From NCBI GenBank assembly GCA_035942255.1, contig DASZDG010000148.1:3503-67502 (forward strand): a DNA stretch of 64,000 bases, read 5' to 3'. The position numbers and the translations under genes were made by a program. This DNA comes from JALZEG01 sp035942255 (GTDB taxonomy: Bacteria; Actinomycetota; CADDZG01; WHSQ01). Below are positions 50,068-59,265 of the stretch, one piece after another (the first letter of the stretch is position 1; each line of letters opens with the position of its first letter). The notes under the pieces are model-generated. The model was not told where the DNA came from. It saw only the letters and a list, made by a program, of their open reading frames with translations, and made no database searches.

Positions 50068-51242
50068 AGGAACCGCCTCATGTGGATGTTCAGTAGCAGG
50101 CCTACTGCCATGAAGTTGGTGATCAGGCTGGAACCTCCGTAGGAGATGAAGGGCAGGGGGATCCCCGTGATGGGCATGATGCCCATCGTCATACCCATGT
50201 TGATGAACAGCTGGAACCCCCAGTAGCCGGCGATCCCGGCTGCGATGAGCGTTCCGAAGAGGTCGCGCGACAGCGCGGCGATGCGCAGCGCGCGCCACAA
50301 CAGGAAAGCGAACAACCCGAGCAGCGTCGCCGACCCGACGAATCCGAGCTGCTCGCCCACAGCGGTGAAGATGAAGTCCGTGTGCTGCTCGGGGATGAAG
50401 TCCAGCGACGTCTGGGTGTTCTTGCCCTCGAGCCCCTTCCCGCTCATCCCGCCGGAGCCGATCGCGATCTCCGACTGAGCGAGGTTGTAGCCCTCCGACT
50501 GCACGTCGGGCGTCGGGTCGAGGAACGCCGTGATGCGCCGGATCTGGTAGTCCTCGAGCATCCCCGCCTGGACGATGAACCCGACGCCGACCACGCCGAG
50601 GATCGCGAGCGCGAGCAGGTGCCGGATCTTCGCTCCGCCGACGAGGAGCATCACGCCGAGCAGCGCGACGAAGACCATCATCGTCCCGAGGTCGGGCTGC
50701 ACGTAGATCAGCAGGCATGGCAGGCCGACTATGCCCACCGCCGCGGCGACGTCCCGCGCCCGCACCTGGCCCTTCAGCATCGAGAAGTACGCCGCCAGTG
50801 TCACGATCACGACGACCTTCGCCATCTCGGACGGCTGCATCTGGAAGACGCCGAAGACGATCCAGCGCTGGGAGCCCTGGACCACGTGGCCCAAGGGACT
50901 GAGCACGGCTACCAGCGCCAGCATCACGCCGCCGTACAGGATCGGGGCGAACGCCTTGAAGTGCCGGTAGTCGAAGAAGCTGACCACGAACAGCACGACG
51001 GTAGCCGCGATCACGAACATGAGCTGCCGGTCGAGGAACAGCGTCGGGTCGAGGCCCGCCGTCTCCTGCTTGTGCTGCGTCGCCGACAGGATCATCACCG
51101 CGCCGAAGCCAGTGAGCAGCATCGTGACGAGCAACAGCGTCGGGTCGAGGTGCCGCAGCGGCGCCTTGCGCGCCATGCGGGCCGAGATCGGCTCGCCGCC
51201 GATCCGGTCCACTGCCTCGCCGAAGATCCCCTCCATCGCCAT
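50064..51242 (-). CDS. rodA: Peptidoglycan glycosyltransferase RodA (SEDS)
   Basis: A 392-residue polytopic SEDS protein with about ten TM helices. LRHLDPTLLLVTMLLTGFGA, QRWIVFGVFQMQPSEMAKV, YVQPDLGTMMV, EQHTDFIFTAVGEQLGFVG and GIPLPFISYGGSSLITNF are the conserved motifs. With PBP2 it polymerises lateral-wall glycan. The ATG overlaps the PBP2 stop (ATGA), fixing a one-to-one coupling. Confidence 0.96.
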   Translation of the reverse strand: MAMEGIFGEAVDRIGGEPISARMARKAPLRHLDPTLLLVTMLLTGFGAVMILSATQHKQETAGLDPTLFLDRQLMFVIAATVVLFVVSFFDYRHFKAFAPILYGGVMLALVAVLSPLGHVVQGSQRWIVFGVFQMQPSEMAKVVVIVTLAAYFSMLKGQVRARDVAAAVGIVGLPCLLIYVQPDLGTMMVFVALLGVMLLVGGAKIRHLLALAILGVVGVGFIVQAGMLEDYQIRRITAFLDPTPDVQSEGYNLAQSEIAIGSGGMSGKGLEGKNTQTSLDFIPEQHTDFIFTAVGEQLGFVGSATLLGLFAFLLWRALRIAALSRDLFGTLIAAGIAGYWGFQLFINMGMTMGIMPITGIPLPFISYGGSSLITNFMAVGLLLNIHMRRFL

Positions 51243-53293
51243 CAGCCGGACGCGTCCTGGCCGAGGCTGACGTCGGTCTCCTTGTCGAGGCCGAACAGCC
51301 CCTCGAACACCTGGCGCGCGATGGGGGCCGCGGTCTCGCCGCCGTGCCCGGCCTTCGCGACGTACACCGACACCACGTACTGCGGGTCGTCCGCAGGCGC
51401 GTACGCGACGAACCACGCGTAGTTCTCGTCCAGCTCCGACTCGCCGATCTGCGCCGTACCGGTCTTGCCCGCCACCGGGAACCGGTCGAGCGGGAAGCCG
51501 GCGAACGCCCCGGCGGCCGTCCCGTTGTCACCCGAGACCACGTCGACGAGGCCCTCGCGGATCACGCCGAGCTCGGTCGCGTCGAGCGGGAGCCTCCGGA
51601 CGACCTCGGGACGGATCTCGCGGACGATCTCCTCCTCACCGGTCTCCGGATCGGGCTGCCCGATCTGCCGTCCCACGTGCGGCTCCCACACCTGCCCCGA
51701 GTCGGCGGCGATCGCGGCGTACGACACAGCGATCTGCAGGGGGCTGACGACGAGGTCGCCCTGGCCGATCGACATGTTGACGGTGAAGCCGGGGAGCCAG
51801 CCGTCGAAGCAGCCGAGCCCGTCGGCGCGGTACTCGTCGCACCACTCCTTGTCCGGGACGCGCCCGTCGGCCTCGTAGGGAAGGTCGACACCCGTGTCCT
51901 CGCCGAAGCCGGACGCCCGGATGTAGTCCTGGAAGCGCTCGCTCCCGTCGCCGTTCGCGGCCCCCCAGCGGTCCTCCATCTGCCAGCCGAGCTCGTAATA
52001 GAACGTGTCGCACGAGATCTCGAGCGACTCGGGGAAGCCGATCGAGCCGAAGTCGACCGACGTCCAGTTGTTGAACACGGTCGTGATCCCGGTCGCGCCG
52101 TACTCCTTGTACGGCGGGCAGTCGAGGTAGCTCGTGGGCGACGCGACGTCGTTCGCCAGCGCGGCCCCCGCGGTGACGACCTTGAACGTCGAGCCCGGCG
52201 GCACCCCGGCCTGGATCGCGCGGTTGGGCTCGGCGTCGTCCTCGGGATCGGCCGCGTCGCCGCGCAGCCTCTCCTGCTCCGCGACGCTCAGCCCGTCCGC
52301 GAGCATCGACGGGTCGTAGGTCGGGTAGCTCGCCATCGCGACGATCCCGCCGTCGTTCGGGTCCATCACGACGACCGCGCCGTTGGGGGCCTCCTCACCG
52401 GCGCCGCGCGCCGCCTGGATGCCGCTCTCGAGCGCCCTCTCGGTGACCTTCTGCGCCTCGACGTCGAGCGACAGGATCAGGTCCTTCCCCGGCTCCTCGA
52501 CCTGCCTGGTCTGCGCGTCCTGCACGACGTCGCCCGCGGAGTTCACGACCTTCGCCTCGATCTCCGGCTTCCCGCGGAGCCAGCGGTCGTACGTCCGCTC
52601 GACGCCGTTCTTGCCGATGAGGTCGCCCGCCTCGTACGGGGGCTTCGCGTCCTTGAACTCCGGCAGCTCGAGCTCTTCCGCGTAGATCTCGCCGACGTAC
52701 CCGAGCACGTGCGCCGCGACCTTCCCGTGCGGGTACGTGCGCACGGGAAGCTCCTCCGCCGCGACGCCGGGGAAGTCCTCCGGGTTCTCCTCGATCCAGT
52801 ACACGACCGCTTCCGGCACGTCGTTCACGACCGCGACGGGCTTGTACGGCGAGACCGTCGCGTTGTTCAGCTCCGCGCGCATCTCCTTGACCTTCGCCAC
52901 GACTGCACGATCGCGCTCGCGGCCCTTGAGGCGCTCGGGCACGAGCAGACGCGCGACCTCGTAGAGCACCTTGCGCTCCTTCAGCGAGCCCGGCTCGATC
53001 CTCTGCCGGTCGATCGTGATCGACAGCGAGTCGCGGTTGCCCACGAGCACCTCGCCGTTGCGGTCGAGGATCCGGCCGCGTTCGGGCTCGGAGTACACGA
53101 GCCGGATGCGGTTCTCCTTCGCCGCGGTCCGGTAGTCGCCGACGGCGAGGACCTGCAGGTACCAGAGCCGCGAGAACAGCGCGACGAACGCCGCGACGAG
53201 CAACACCGCCATCACGGCGAGCCGGAGCACGGTCCGGTCCGGTCCCTGCCCGCGGTCGGGACCGAGCGCGGGGCCGCCGTTGCCGGTCACCAT
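51242..53293 (-). CDS. mrdA: Penicillin-binding protein 2 (elongation transpeptidase)
   Basis: A 683-residue class B PBP. One TM helix (about 24-45), the pedestal with ERGRILDRNGEVLVGNRDSL and the transpeptidase domain with SxxK GVPPGSTFKVV, SxD SCDTFYYELG and KTG VAGKTGTAQIG. It cross-links peptidoglycan made by RodA in the elongasome. The ATG (53293) lies inside the mreD 3' end. Start MVTGNGGPALGPDRG gives a short cytoplasmic tail. Confidence 0.95.
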   Translation of the reverse strand: MVTGNGGPALGPDRGQGPDRTVLRLAVMAVLLVAAFVALFSRLWYLQVLAVGDYRTAAKENRIRLVYSEPERGRILDRNGEVLVGNRDSLSITIDRQRIEPGSLKERKVLYEVARLLVPERLKGRERDRAVVAKVKEMRAELNNATVSPYKPVAVVNDVPEAVVYWIEENPEDFPGVAAEELPVRTYPHGKVAAHVLGYVGEIYAEELELPEFKDAKPPYEAGDLIGKNGVERTYDRWLRGKPEIEAKVVNSAGDVVQDAQTRQVEEPGKDLILSLDVEAQKVTERALESGIQAARGAGEEAPNGAVVVMDPNDGGIVAMASYPTYDPSMLADGLSVAEQERLRGDAADPEDDAEPNRAIQAGVPPGSTFKVVTAGAALANDVASPTSYLDCPPYKEYGATGITTVFNNWTSVDFGSIGFPESLEISCDTFYYELGWQMEDRWGAANGDGSERFQDYIRASGFGEDTGVDLPYEADGRVPDKEWCDEYRADGLGCFDGWLPGFTVNMSIGQGDLVVSPLQIAVSYAAIAADSGQVWEPHVGRQIGQPDPETGEEEIVREIRPEVVRRLPLDATELGVIREGLVDVVSGDNGTAAGAFAGFPLDRFPVAGKTGTAQIGESELDENYAWFVAYAPADDPQYVVSVYVAKAGHGGETAAPIARQVFEGLFGLDKETDVSLGQDASG

Positions 53294-53850
53294 CGGTGCA
53301 CCTTCTCGGGGCGGTAGCGGTCGGCGACGCGGCGCACCAGCGGGAACACGAACGGCGTCAGCAGGGTGTTGTAGAGCACGACGAGCCCCGAGACGCGGGC
53401 GGTGTAGCCGAGGCCGACCCACGGCTCGCCGAGGATGATCGACAGCGACGCGTACGCGAACTCCGCGACGGCCGACGCCAGGGCGACGACCAGAACGGGG
53501 GTCCACACGGAGTCGGCCGGCGCGTACTGGCGCAGGATCCCGACGCCGTACCCGACGAGCGTGTACACGAGCGCGGTGAGGCCGATGACGGTCGGGAACG
53601 GGAGCAGGTCCTGCAGCAGCCCGGCGCAGAAGCCGGTCACGAGGCCGACGCGTTCGCCGTCGAGGTACGCGAACGACACGACGACGACGAGCACCACCTG
53701 GGGGATCACGCCGAGGACCGTCGCCTGCGCCAGCAGCGTCGACTGCAGCGCGAGCGTGACCACGACGACGGCCGCGACTGCGAACACCCTCGGCAGGCCG
53801 ATCTCCCGGAGGATCCCCGGCGCGCGGGGCTCGCGGACGGTCATAGCCAT
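53287..53850 (-). CDS. mreD: Rod-shape protein MreD
   Basis: A 187-residue membrane protein with five or six hydrophobic helices (VFAVAAVVVVTLALQSTLLA, VIPQVVLVVVVSFAYLDGER, GLVTGFCAGLLQDLLPFPTV). It is recognised mainly by position between mreC and mrdA, by size, and by the GxxxGLxxDLL-like pattern. The ATG is 1 bp after the mreC stop. Confidence 0.9.
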   Translation of the reverse strand: MAMTVREPRAPGILREIGLPRVFAVAAVVVVTLALQSTLLAQATVLGVIPQVVLVVVVSFAYLDGERVGLVTGFCAGLLQDLLPFPTVIGLTALVYTLVGYGVGILRQYAPADSVWTPVLVVALASAVAEFAYASLSIILGEPWVGLGYTARVSGLVVLYNTLLTPFVFPLVRRVADRYRPEKVHRW

Positions 53851-53851
53851 G

Positions 53852-54706
53852 TCACGATCCCTCGTTCATCGTGAGACGGGGGCCGCTCTCCACGAGCACC
53901 TGCACGAAGTCGAGCGTGGTGAAGTCGACGTACGGCTCGACCTCTATCTCCTTGGTCGACTCGCGGACGTCGCCGCCGACGTCGACGATGTAGCCGATCG
54001 GGATGCCGCCGGGGAAGATGCCGCCGTCGTACCCGGAGGTAACGACCTTGTCGTCGACCTCGGCCTCCGCGTTGACGCCGATGAGCTCGAACTTCAGGGG
54101 CTGCCCGGCTCCGTCACCCCGGACCGTCCCGGCGTCGCGGCCCCCGCTCACCCGGGCGCCGGCGGCGCCCTTCGGGTCGACGAGGTACAGCACCGTCGCC
54201 TGGTGCGAGCTCGCGGAGATGACCTTCCCGACGAGCCCCTCCGGCGCGATCACCGCCATGTCGGGCTCGATCCCGTCGGAGCGTCCCTTGTCGATGATCG
54301 CCGCCCAGATGAAGTTGTTCGGGCCCTTCGCGATCACGCGCGCGTTGACGCGGTCCCCCGTCACCCAGGAGCTCTCGAGCTCGAGGAGCTGGGCGAGGCG
54401 GGTGTTCTCGTTGATCAGCTCCTCCGCCTGGCGGTTCTCGGCCTCGAGCTGCGCGACCGTGTCCTCGAGCTCGGCGTTCCGGCTCCTCAGGCTCCCGAGC
54501 TCACCGAGGGAGGAGAAGAAGTTCCCGACCGGGCGGAAGACCGTCGTGAAGCCGCGCTGAATGGGGGCCACCAGGGTGACCGAGAAATCCTTGGCCCGCT
54601 CGAGCGGCCCCCCTGGGCCCTGCCGGTAGTCGAGTGTGATTACCAGGACGGCCAGGGCGAGGAAGACGAGCAGCAGCAGCCGCCCTCGTCCGTTGCGGCG
54701 ATACAT
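53852..54706 (-). CDS. mreC: Rod-shape protein MreC
   Basis: A 284-residue protein: a TM segment (about 9-24), a coiled coil (about 65-100; GELGSLRSRNAELEDTVAQL, EAENRQAEELINENTRL) and the double beta-barrel (ARVIAKGPNNFIWAAIIDKG, GLVGKVISASSHQATVLYLV). MreC links MreB to PBP2 and RodA. It starts at ATG 54706. Unlike most genomes, mreB is not next to it: a secreted LVIVD-type gene lies between. Confidence 0.94.
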   Translation of the reverse strand: MYRRNGRGRLLLLVFLALAVLVITLDYRQGPGGPLERAKDFSVTLVAPIQRGFTTVFRPVGNFFSSLGELGSLRSRNAELEDTVAQLEAENRQAEELINENTRLAQLLELESSWVTGDRVNARVIAKGPNNFIWAAIIDKGRSDGIEPDMAVIAPEGLVGKVISASSHQATVLYLVDPKGAAGARVSGGRDAGTVRGDGAGQPLKFELIGVNAEAEVDDKVVTSGYDGGIFPGGIPIGYIVDVGGDVRESTKEIEVEPYVDFTTLDFVQVLVESGPRLTMNEGS

Positions 54707-54882
54707 CCGTTGTCAGACCTCTTCGCCAATAGCGAAAAACTTGGGGGCAGCGCTTGCGCGTCCGTCGCCCGCGCGACGGAGGCCGCCCTACGAAGGGCCA
54801 TCGTAGCCCTGATGGGTGAATTCGCCTCAAACAGCGCCTGACCTGCCCAAACGCCGTTCCCGCGAAAAATCGGAGCCCTGTC

Positions 54883-54904
54883 AGGTGGCCCCGCGTGGCC
54901 ACCT
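54883..54904. terminator. Hairpin at the end of the LVIVD gene
   Basis: AGGTGGCC (54883-54890), CCGCGT, GGCCACCT (54897-54904), a perfect 8-bp stem overlapping the gene's TAG; ATTT follows on the plus strand. It separates the LVIVD gene from mreC. The other sequence in the 196-bp gap (54707-54902) shows no gene; TTCGC-CAATA-GCGAA (54723-54737) is a minor hairpin ahead of mreC. Confidence 0.5.
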
Positions 54905-56693
54905 ATTTCCGGCGGCCCGCCATCCCTGCGGCCGTCAATAGGCCGAGGGCCACGATGATCCCGGCCGACGGCTCTCTATCGGGCGGCGCCGCCGGCATCA
55001 GCTCCGCGGGAGGGGGCGTGCCCTTCTTGTTCGGCGTCCCCGTCCACGAGAAGACGTCGATGCCCCGGCCGATGTCCGACGAGACCAGGTAGTACGTCTT
55101 GGTCCCGTCGTCGTTCTTCACGATCTTGAAGGGCTGCACCGCCCACTGGTTCGTCCCCTCCGGCACCCATGTAGCCGTCTCCCGGAACACGACACCGCCG
55201 TTGTCGTCGAAGAAGTAGTCGACGATCTTGGTCCCCTGGCTGTACCAGGAGATGAAGAACCGCTGCTCGCCGGGCACGAGCTCGATGCGATGGGACGTGC
55301 AGAAGGTCGGCCCGGGCACCTGGACCGAGCCGATGAACACCGCCTTCTGATGATCGGGTGTCTCGGCGTAACGGATGTTCGAAGGGTCCGAGATGTCGAA
55401 CATGTGGATGCCCCCGTTGCCGTAGGGGTTCTCCTGCTCCGGCGCGCACGACGCACCACCCGGGACGATGCCACCGCCGCGTTCGTCGGTGACGAGCATG
55501 TACTCGTTGCCGGGGAGCGGAACCGCCTCGTGCGACACCGCGACGCCCTCGCGCGACGGCACGTTCACGTTGTTGTTGCACCGATCCGGCTGGCCCGGCT
55601 CCGGGCCGGTACCGCAATCGCGTCCGGGATGGTGGAAGCTTCCGAGGAACTTCCATCCCTTCGCCTGCGGGATCGCCTCGCCCTCCTCCGGCGTCGCCAG
55701 CGCGGCGCAGTCGGTCACCATCGCCCCCGTCTCCGTTCCCTCGATGACCTCACACGGGAGCGGCTTCCCCTTCACCGCACCCGTTCGGGGGTTCGTCAGG
55801 TTACTCACGTCGAAGATCGCCGTGCCGCTGAGGGCCGCGCAATACAGCCGGCCGGGCCGCGCCACGATGTCGTGGCACGAGGAGTCGAAGCCCTCGATGG
55901 GCTTCCCCTCGCGGTCGACGTTGTTGGTCCAACCGGGTTGGAACTGCATCCGGAATACCTTCGGCCGGCAGGACTTGCGCCTCTGCTCGAGGGTCTGCTT
56001 CCTCTTCATGCAGGAGCGGATGTCTACGACGTCGATCTGCGCCTCGGCGGTGTTGTTGAACGTCGAGCTGCTGTTGTAGATGATCCACGGCCGCGTCGCG
56101 TCGACTGTCGCGTTGTGCGACGTCCCCTGATGCCTGGTGAGGTGGACTTCGCGCGGCTGGAACTTCTTCTTCTTGTGGAGCTTGGTCACGTCGATCAGCT
56201 CGAGCCCGCCGCCGTTGGGGTCGTGGCACCTACCGCCGGGGTTCCCCGGCGAGTCCGTCGTGTCGACCACGATCGTGACGCCGTTGCGCCGCGCGACCGA
56301 AGCGTCGTGCTGGAGGCCGGTAGCGGCCGACTCGTTCGTGGCGCACGCGCTCGAGCCGTGGTCGGCGAACCATTTGACCGCGACCTTCTTCTTCCTGTTG
56401 AGCAGCCGGACCATCCTCTGGCCCACATGCTGCTGCGGTCCGCCTCCGAGGGTGCCGGACGACATGAAGAGCCGGCGCCTGAGCTTGAAGATCTCGAGAT
56501 CGGTGCCGGGGTTCGGCGGGAACCCGGTGATGTACTCCCACTCGCCCTCGCCGGACGTGAGGGCCTGCGGAGGCGCGGGCGACGTGGTTGACGACAGCGG
56601 CTCCCGCGGATTCGTGTGATCGGCGAGGGCCGGAGCGGCCCACCCCGTGACGAGCAACGCAAGGGATAGGGACAGAGCGAACGATTGCAGCAC
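54903..56693 (-). CDS. Secreted LVIVD-type protein with C-terminal anchor-like tail
   Basis: A 596-residue exported protein. Signal peptide LSLSLALLVTGWAAPALA (about 8-25), then propeller-like repeats (GLELIDVTKLHKKKKFQPRE, AQIDVVDIRSCMKRKQTLEQ, GTAIFDVSNLTNPRTG, GIHMFDISDPSNIRYAETPD) with about a dozen cysteines, and a C-terminal hydrophobic helix GIIVALGLLTAAGM ending AGRRK, shaped like a sorting or membrane tail but without LPXTG. GTG 56693 has GGGAGG upstream. It resembles the 38158 protein and sits between mreB and mreC. Role unknown. Confidence 0.78.
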   Translation of the reverse strand: MLQSFALSLSLALLVTGWAAPALADHTNPREPLSSTTSPAPPQALTSGEGEWEYITGFPPNPGTDLEIFKLRRRLFMSSGTLGGGPQQHVGQRMVRLLNRKKKVAVKWFADHGSSACATNESAATGLQHDASVARRNGVTIVVDTTDSPGNPGGRCHDPNGGGLELIDVTKLHKKKKFQPREVHLTRHQGTSHNATVDATRPWIIYNSSSTFNNTAEAQIDVVDIRSCMKRKQTLEQRRKSCRPKVFRMQFQPGWTNNVDREGKPIEGFDSSCHDIVARPGRLYCAALSGTAIFDVSNLTNPRTGAVKGKPLPCEVIEGTETGAMVTDCAALATPEEGEAIPQAKGWKFLGSFHHPGRDCGTGPEPGQPDRCNNNVNVPSREGVAVSHEAVPLPGNEYMLVTDERGGGIVPGGASCAPEQENPYGNGGIHMFDISDPSNIRYAETPDHQKAVFIGSVQVPGPTFCTSHRIELVPGEQRFFISWYSQGTKIVDYFFDDNGGVVFRETATWVPEGTNQWAVQPFKIVKNDDGTKTYYLVSSDIGRGIDVFSWTGTPNKKGTPPPAELMPAAPPDREPSAGIIVALGLLTAAGMAGRRK

Positions 56694-56770
56694 AGGGGGC
56701 CTCCCACGGTTTCCGTCACGCCTACGGAGGCATTACCCGGACCGCGAGACCGCCAACCGGGGGACGCGAC

Positions 56771-56788
56771 CGTCGCCGAAGGCGACGA
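56771..56788. repeat. 18-bp hairpin repeat, copy 1
   Basis: CGTCGCCGAAGGCGACGA, a CGTCGCC/GGCGACG stem with a GAA loop. An identical copy lies at 57953-57970, so the two flank mreB. This copy is between mreB and the LVIVD gene. Confidence 0.75.
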
Positions 56789-56818
56789 AGCCGAGCGCCG
56801 TGAAGGTTCGCGTCGGGC

Positions 56819-56837
56819 GGGATCGCTTTGCGATCCC
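56819..56837 (-). terminator. Hairpin just after mreB
   Basis: GGGATCGC-TTT-GCGATCCC, a perfect 8-bp stem 10 bp beyond the mreB stop on the minus strand. No T-run follows. It probably separates mreB from the downstream LVIVD gene. Confidence 0.55.
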
Positions 56838-56847
56838 GCTAGAGCAA

Positions 56848-57879
<1,032 letters not shown>

Positions 57880-57952
57880 TGGTGTGACTCCTGAAAGTTT
57901 TGAGATTGGGCGGGTGCGCCAGAGAGGGTAACGCATGCCGCAAATACGCCCC

Positions 57953-57970
57953 CGTCGCCGAAGGCGACGA
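57953..57970. repeat. 18-bp hairpin repeat, copy 2
   Basis: Identical to 56771-56788 (CGTCGCC-GAA-GGCGACG plus A). It lies 73 bp upstream of the mreB start, in the divergent region shared with the small peptide gene at 58097. Confidence 0.75.
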
Positions 57971-58096
57971 CACCTCACGCCGGAATCCCCCACCCGGGGG
58001 ACGAAGATACTTGAGGTGGGTGAAGGGCCTCCTACCGCACCGGCGGAACGCCTGAACTGTCGGATCCGCGCATCGCCGGAAGATCCTGGAGGTCCC

Positions 58097-58264
58097 ATGA
58101 GAGCTGTTCGTTCAATGGTGGCGGCGGCCGCCGTCGTGGCGTCCTTTGCTGCGGCAGCACCCGCTCACGCGTGGGAGTGCCAGCGCAGCGAGGTGTGCCA
58201 GCAGGCGGTGATGACCGTCTGCACGACCGTCGCGAAGGTGACGGGCGAGCACAACTGCCACTAG
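58097..58264 (+). CDS. Small secreted four-cysteine peptide
   Basis: A 55-residue protein: signal peptide (MRAVRSMVAAAAVVASFAAA, cleavage near AHA-W at about 25) and a mature part of about 30 residues with cysteines spaced C-x5-C-x7-C-x11-C. The EVC and TVC pairs resemble the NDVC and NEVC pairs of the peptide at 23111. GGAGG lies five bases before the ATG and a hairpin follows the stop. It is divergent from mreB. Function unknown. Confidence 0.72.
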   Translation: MRAVRSMVAAAAVVASFAAAAPAHAWECQRSEVCQQAVMTVCTTVAKVTGEHNCH

Positions 58265-58279
58265 CTGCGGGTTCCGGGG

Positions 58280-58302
58280 GCGCTGCCCGCGCAGCGCTCC
58301 CT
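58280..58302 (+). terminator. Hairpin after the small peptide gene
   Basis: GCGCTGC (58280-58286), CCGC, GCAGCGC (58291-58297), then TCCCTT. It lies 15 bp after the stop. The remaining bases to 58368 hold no gene. Confidence 0.7.
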
Positions 58303-58368
58303 TACCTCAAGTAGACGCCTACCGTCTGCTGCCTCACGCGTATTCGGATCAATCGTCGCGGGTCGGAT

Positions 58369-59265
58369 CTATTCGGAGTCTTCGGTCAGTTGTTCGATAT
58401 CGACGGCTGCCCGACGAGGAAGTTCAGGCTCCGGCGTCTTCCCACCGGATTCATCGACGGCCGTCGTAATCTCGCTCGCGATGGAATAAAGAACGTCGTC
58501 AAGGTCAGAGACATGCGCAGAGACGGGAACCTTCACCGACTCGTAGCCAGTCGCGGCGGCGTTGGTCCGCCAGGCGAAGACTCCGGCGCCGTCGAGATAC
58601 GTATCGACTAGGGCCCGCGCCTCGGTGACCATGTGGTCTACGGAGTCGTCTCTTGAGCGCTCGCCGACGCTCAACCGCGTTGCCCACAAGAAATAAGTCT
58701 TCGGAGGCGCTCCGCGGCGCCAAACGCCCCAATGCCGTATTGCAGTGTGCTGTTGTCTTCGGAAGAGCTTTAGGTCCGTAGCGGCGAACTTCAGCTCCTT
58801 GCGCCTATTGGACCAGTCCGAAAAGGCGCCGCGCGCAGGAGTCGATCCATATGCTGGCGCGCCCGTGATCTTTGTCTCAGCGCATATCAGGGGATCTTCT
58901 CGCCGCTTCGGCCACGCCACGTCGATCTGGTGCTCTTGCGAGAAGCCTTGAACTTTCGTACGAGCACCGATTTCCTGCGCAGTCTGGTTCTGAAGCAGGA
59001 GGGCCGTCAGCTCAGCGAAGAGATTTCCCTTCGTCCGATAGAACCCCCCGAGGTCCTTGAATGGCTTAGTCCGACCGAAATACACCTCCGTATTGCGAGG
59101 CATCTGTCCCGAGACTCGGAACGCGTCGAATGCCCACATGATCCCAAGCCAGTCGGCTTGCACGTCAGAGAACTTCTGAACGGACTCCGCCTGGACGCGC
59201 TCCTTAAGCTGATCCCACAGTTCACCCGGATGCCCGACTCTCTCCTCGATTTGCTCTGGCCTCAA
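58369..59265 (-). CDS. Putative type II restriction endonuclease (PD-(D/E)XK)
   Basis: A 298-residue protein. The likely nuclease motif is QIDVAWPKRREDPLICAETK, giving D...ExK. FAELTALLLQNQTAQEIGAR precedes it and the C-terminal part is acidic. It overlaps the adenine methyltransferase by 44 bp, as in compact restriction-modification units. The TTG at 59263-59265 is chosen because GGAGG lies ten bases upstream and it gives LRPEQIEERVGHPGELWDQL. Base composition is visibly less GC-rich than the flanks. The recognition site is unknown. Confidence 0.75.
   Translation of the reverse strand: MRPEQIEERVGHPGELWDQLKERVQAESVQKFSDVQADWLGIMWAFDAFRVSGQMPRNTEVYFGRTKPFKDLGGFYRTKGNLFAELTALLLQNQTAQEIGARTKVQGFSQEHQIDVAWPKRREDPLICAETKITGAPAYGSTPARGAFSDWSNRRKELKFAATDLKLFRRQQHTAIRHWGVWRRGAPPKTYFLWATRLSVGERSRDDSVDHMVTEARALVDTYLDGAGVFAWRTNAAATGYESVKVPVSAHVSDLDDVLYSIASEITTAVDESGGKTPEPELPRRAAVDIEQLTEDSE

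Noticed and set aside
54903..54990. LPXTG or PEP-CTERM sorting signal at the end of the 596-residue protein
   Set aside because: The tail has the hydrophobic-plus-basic shape but no LPXTG, PEP or related motif.
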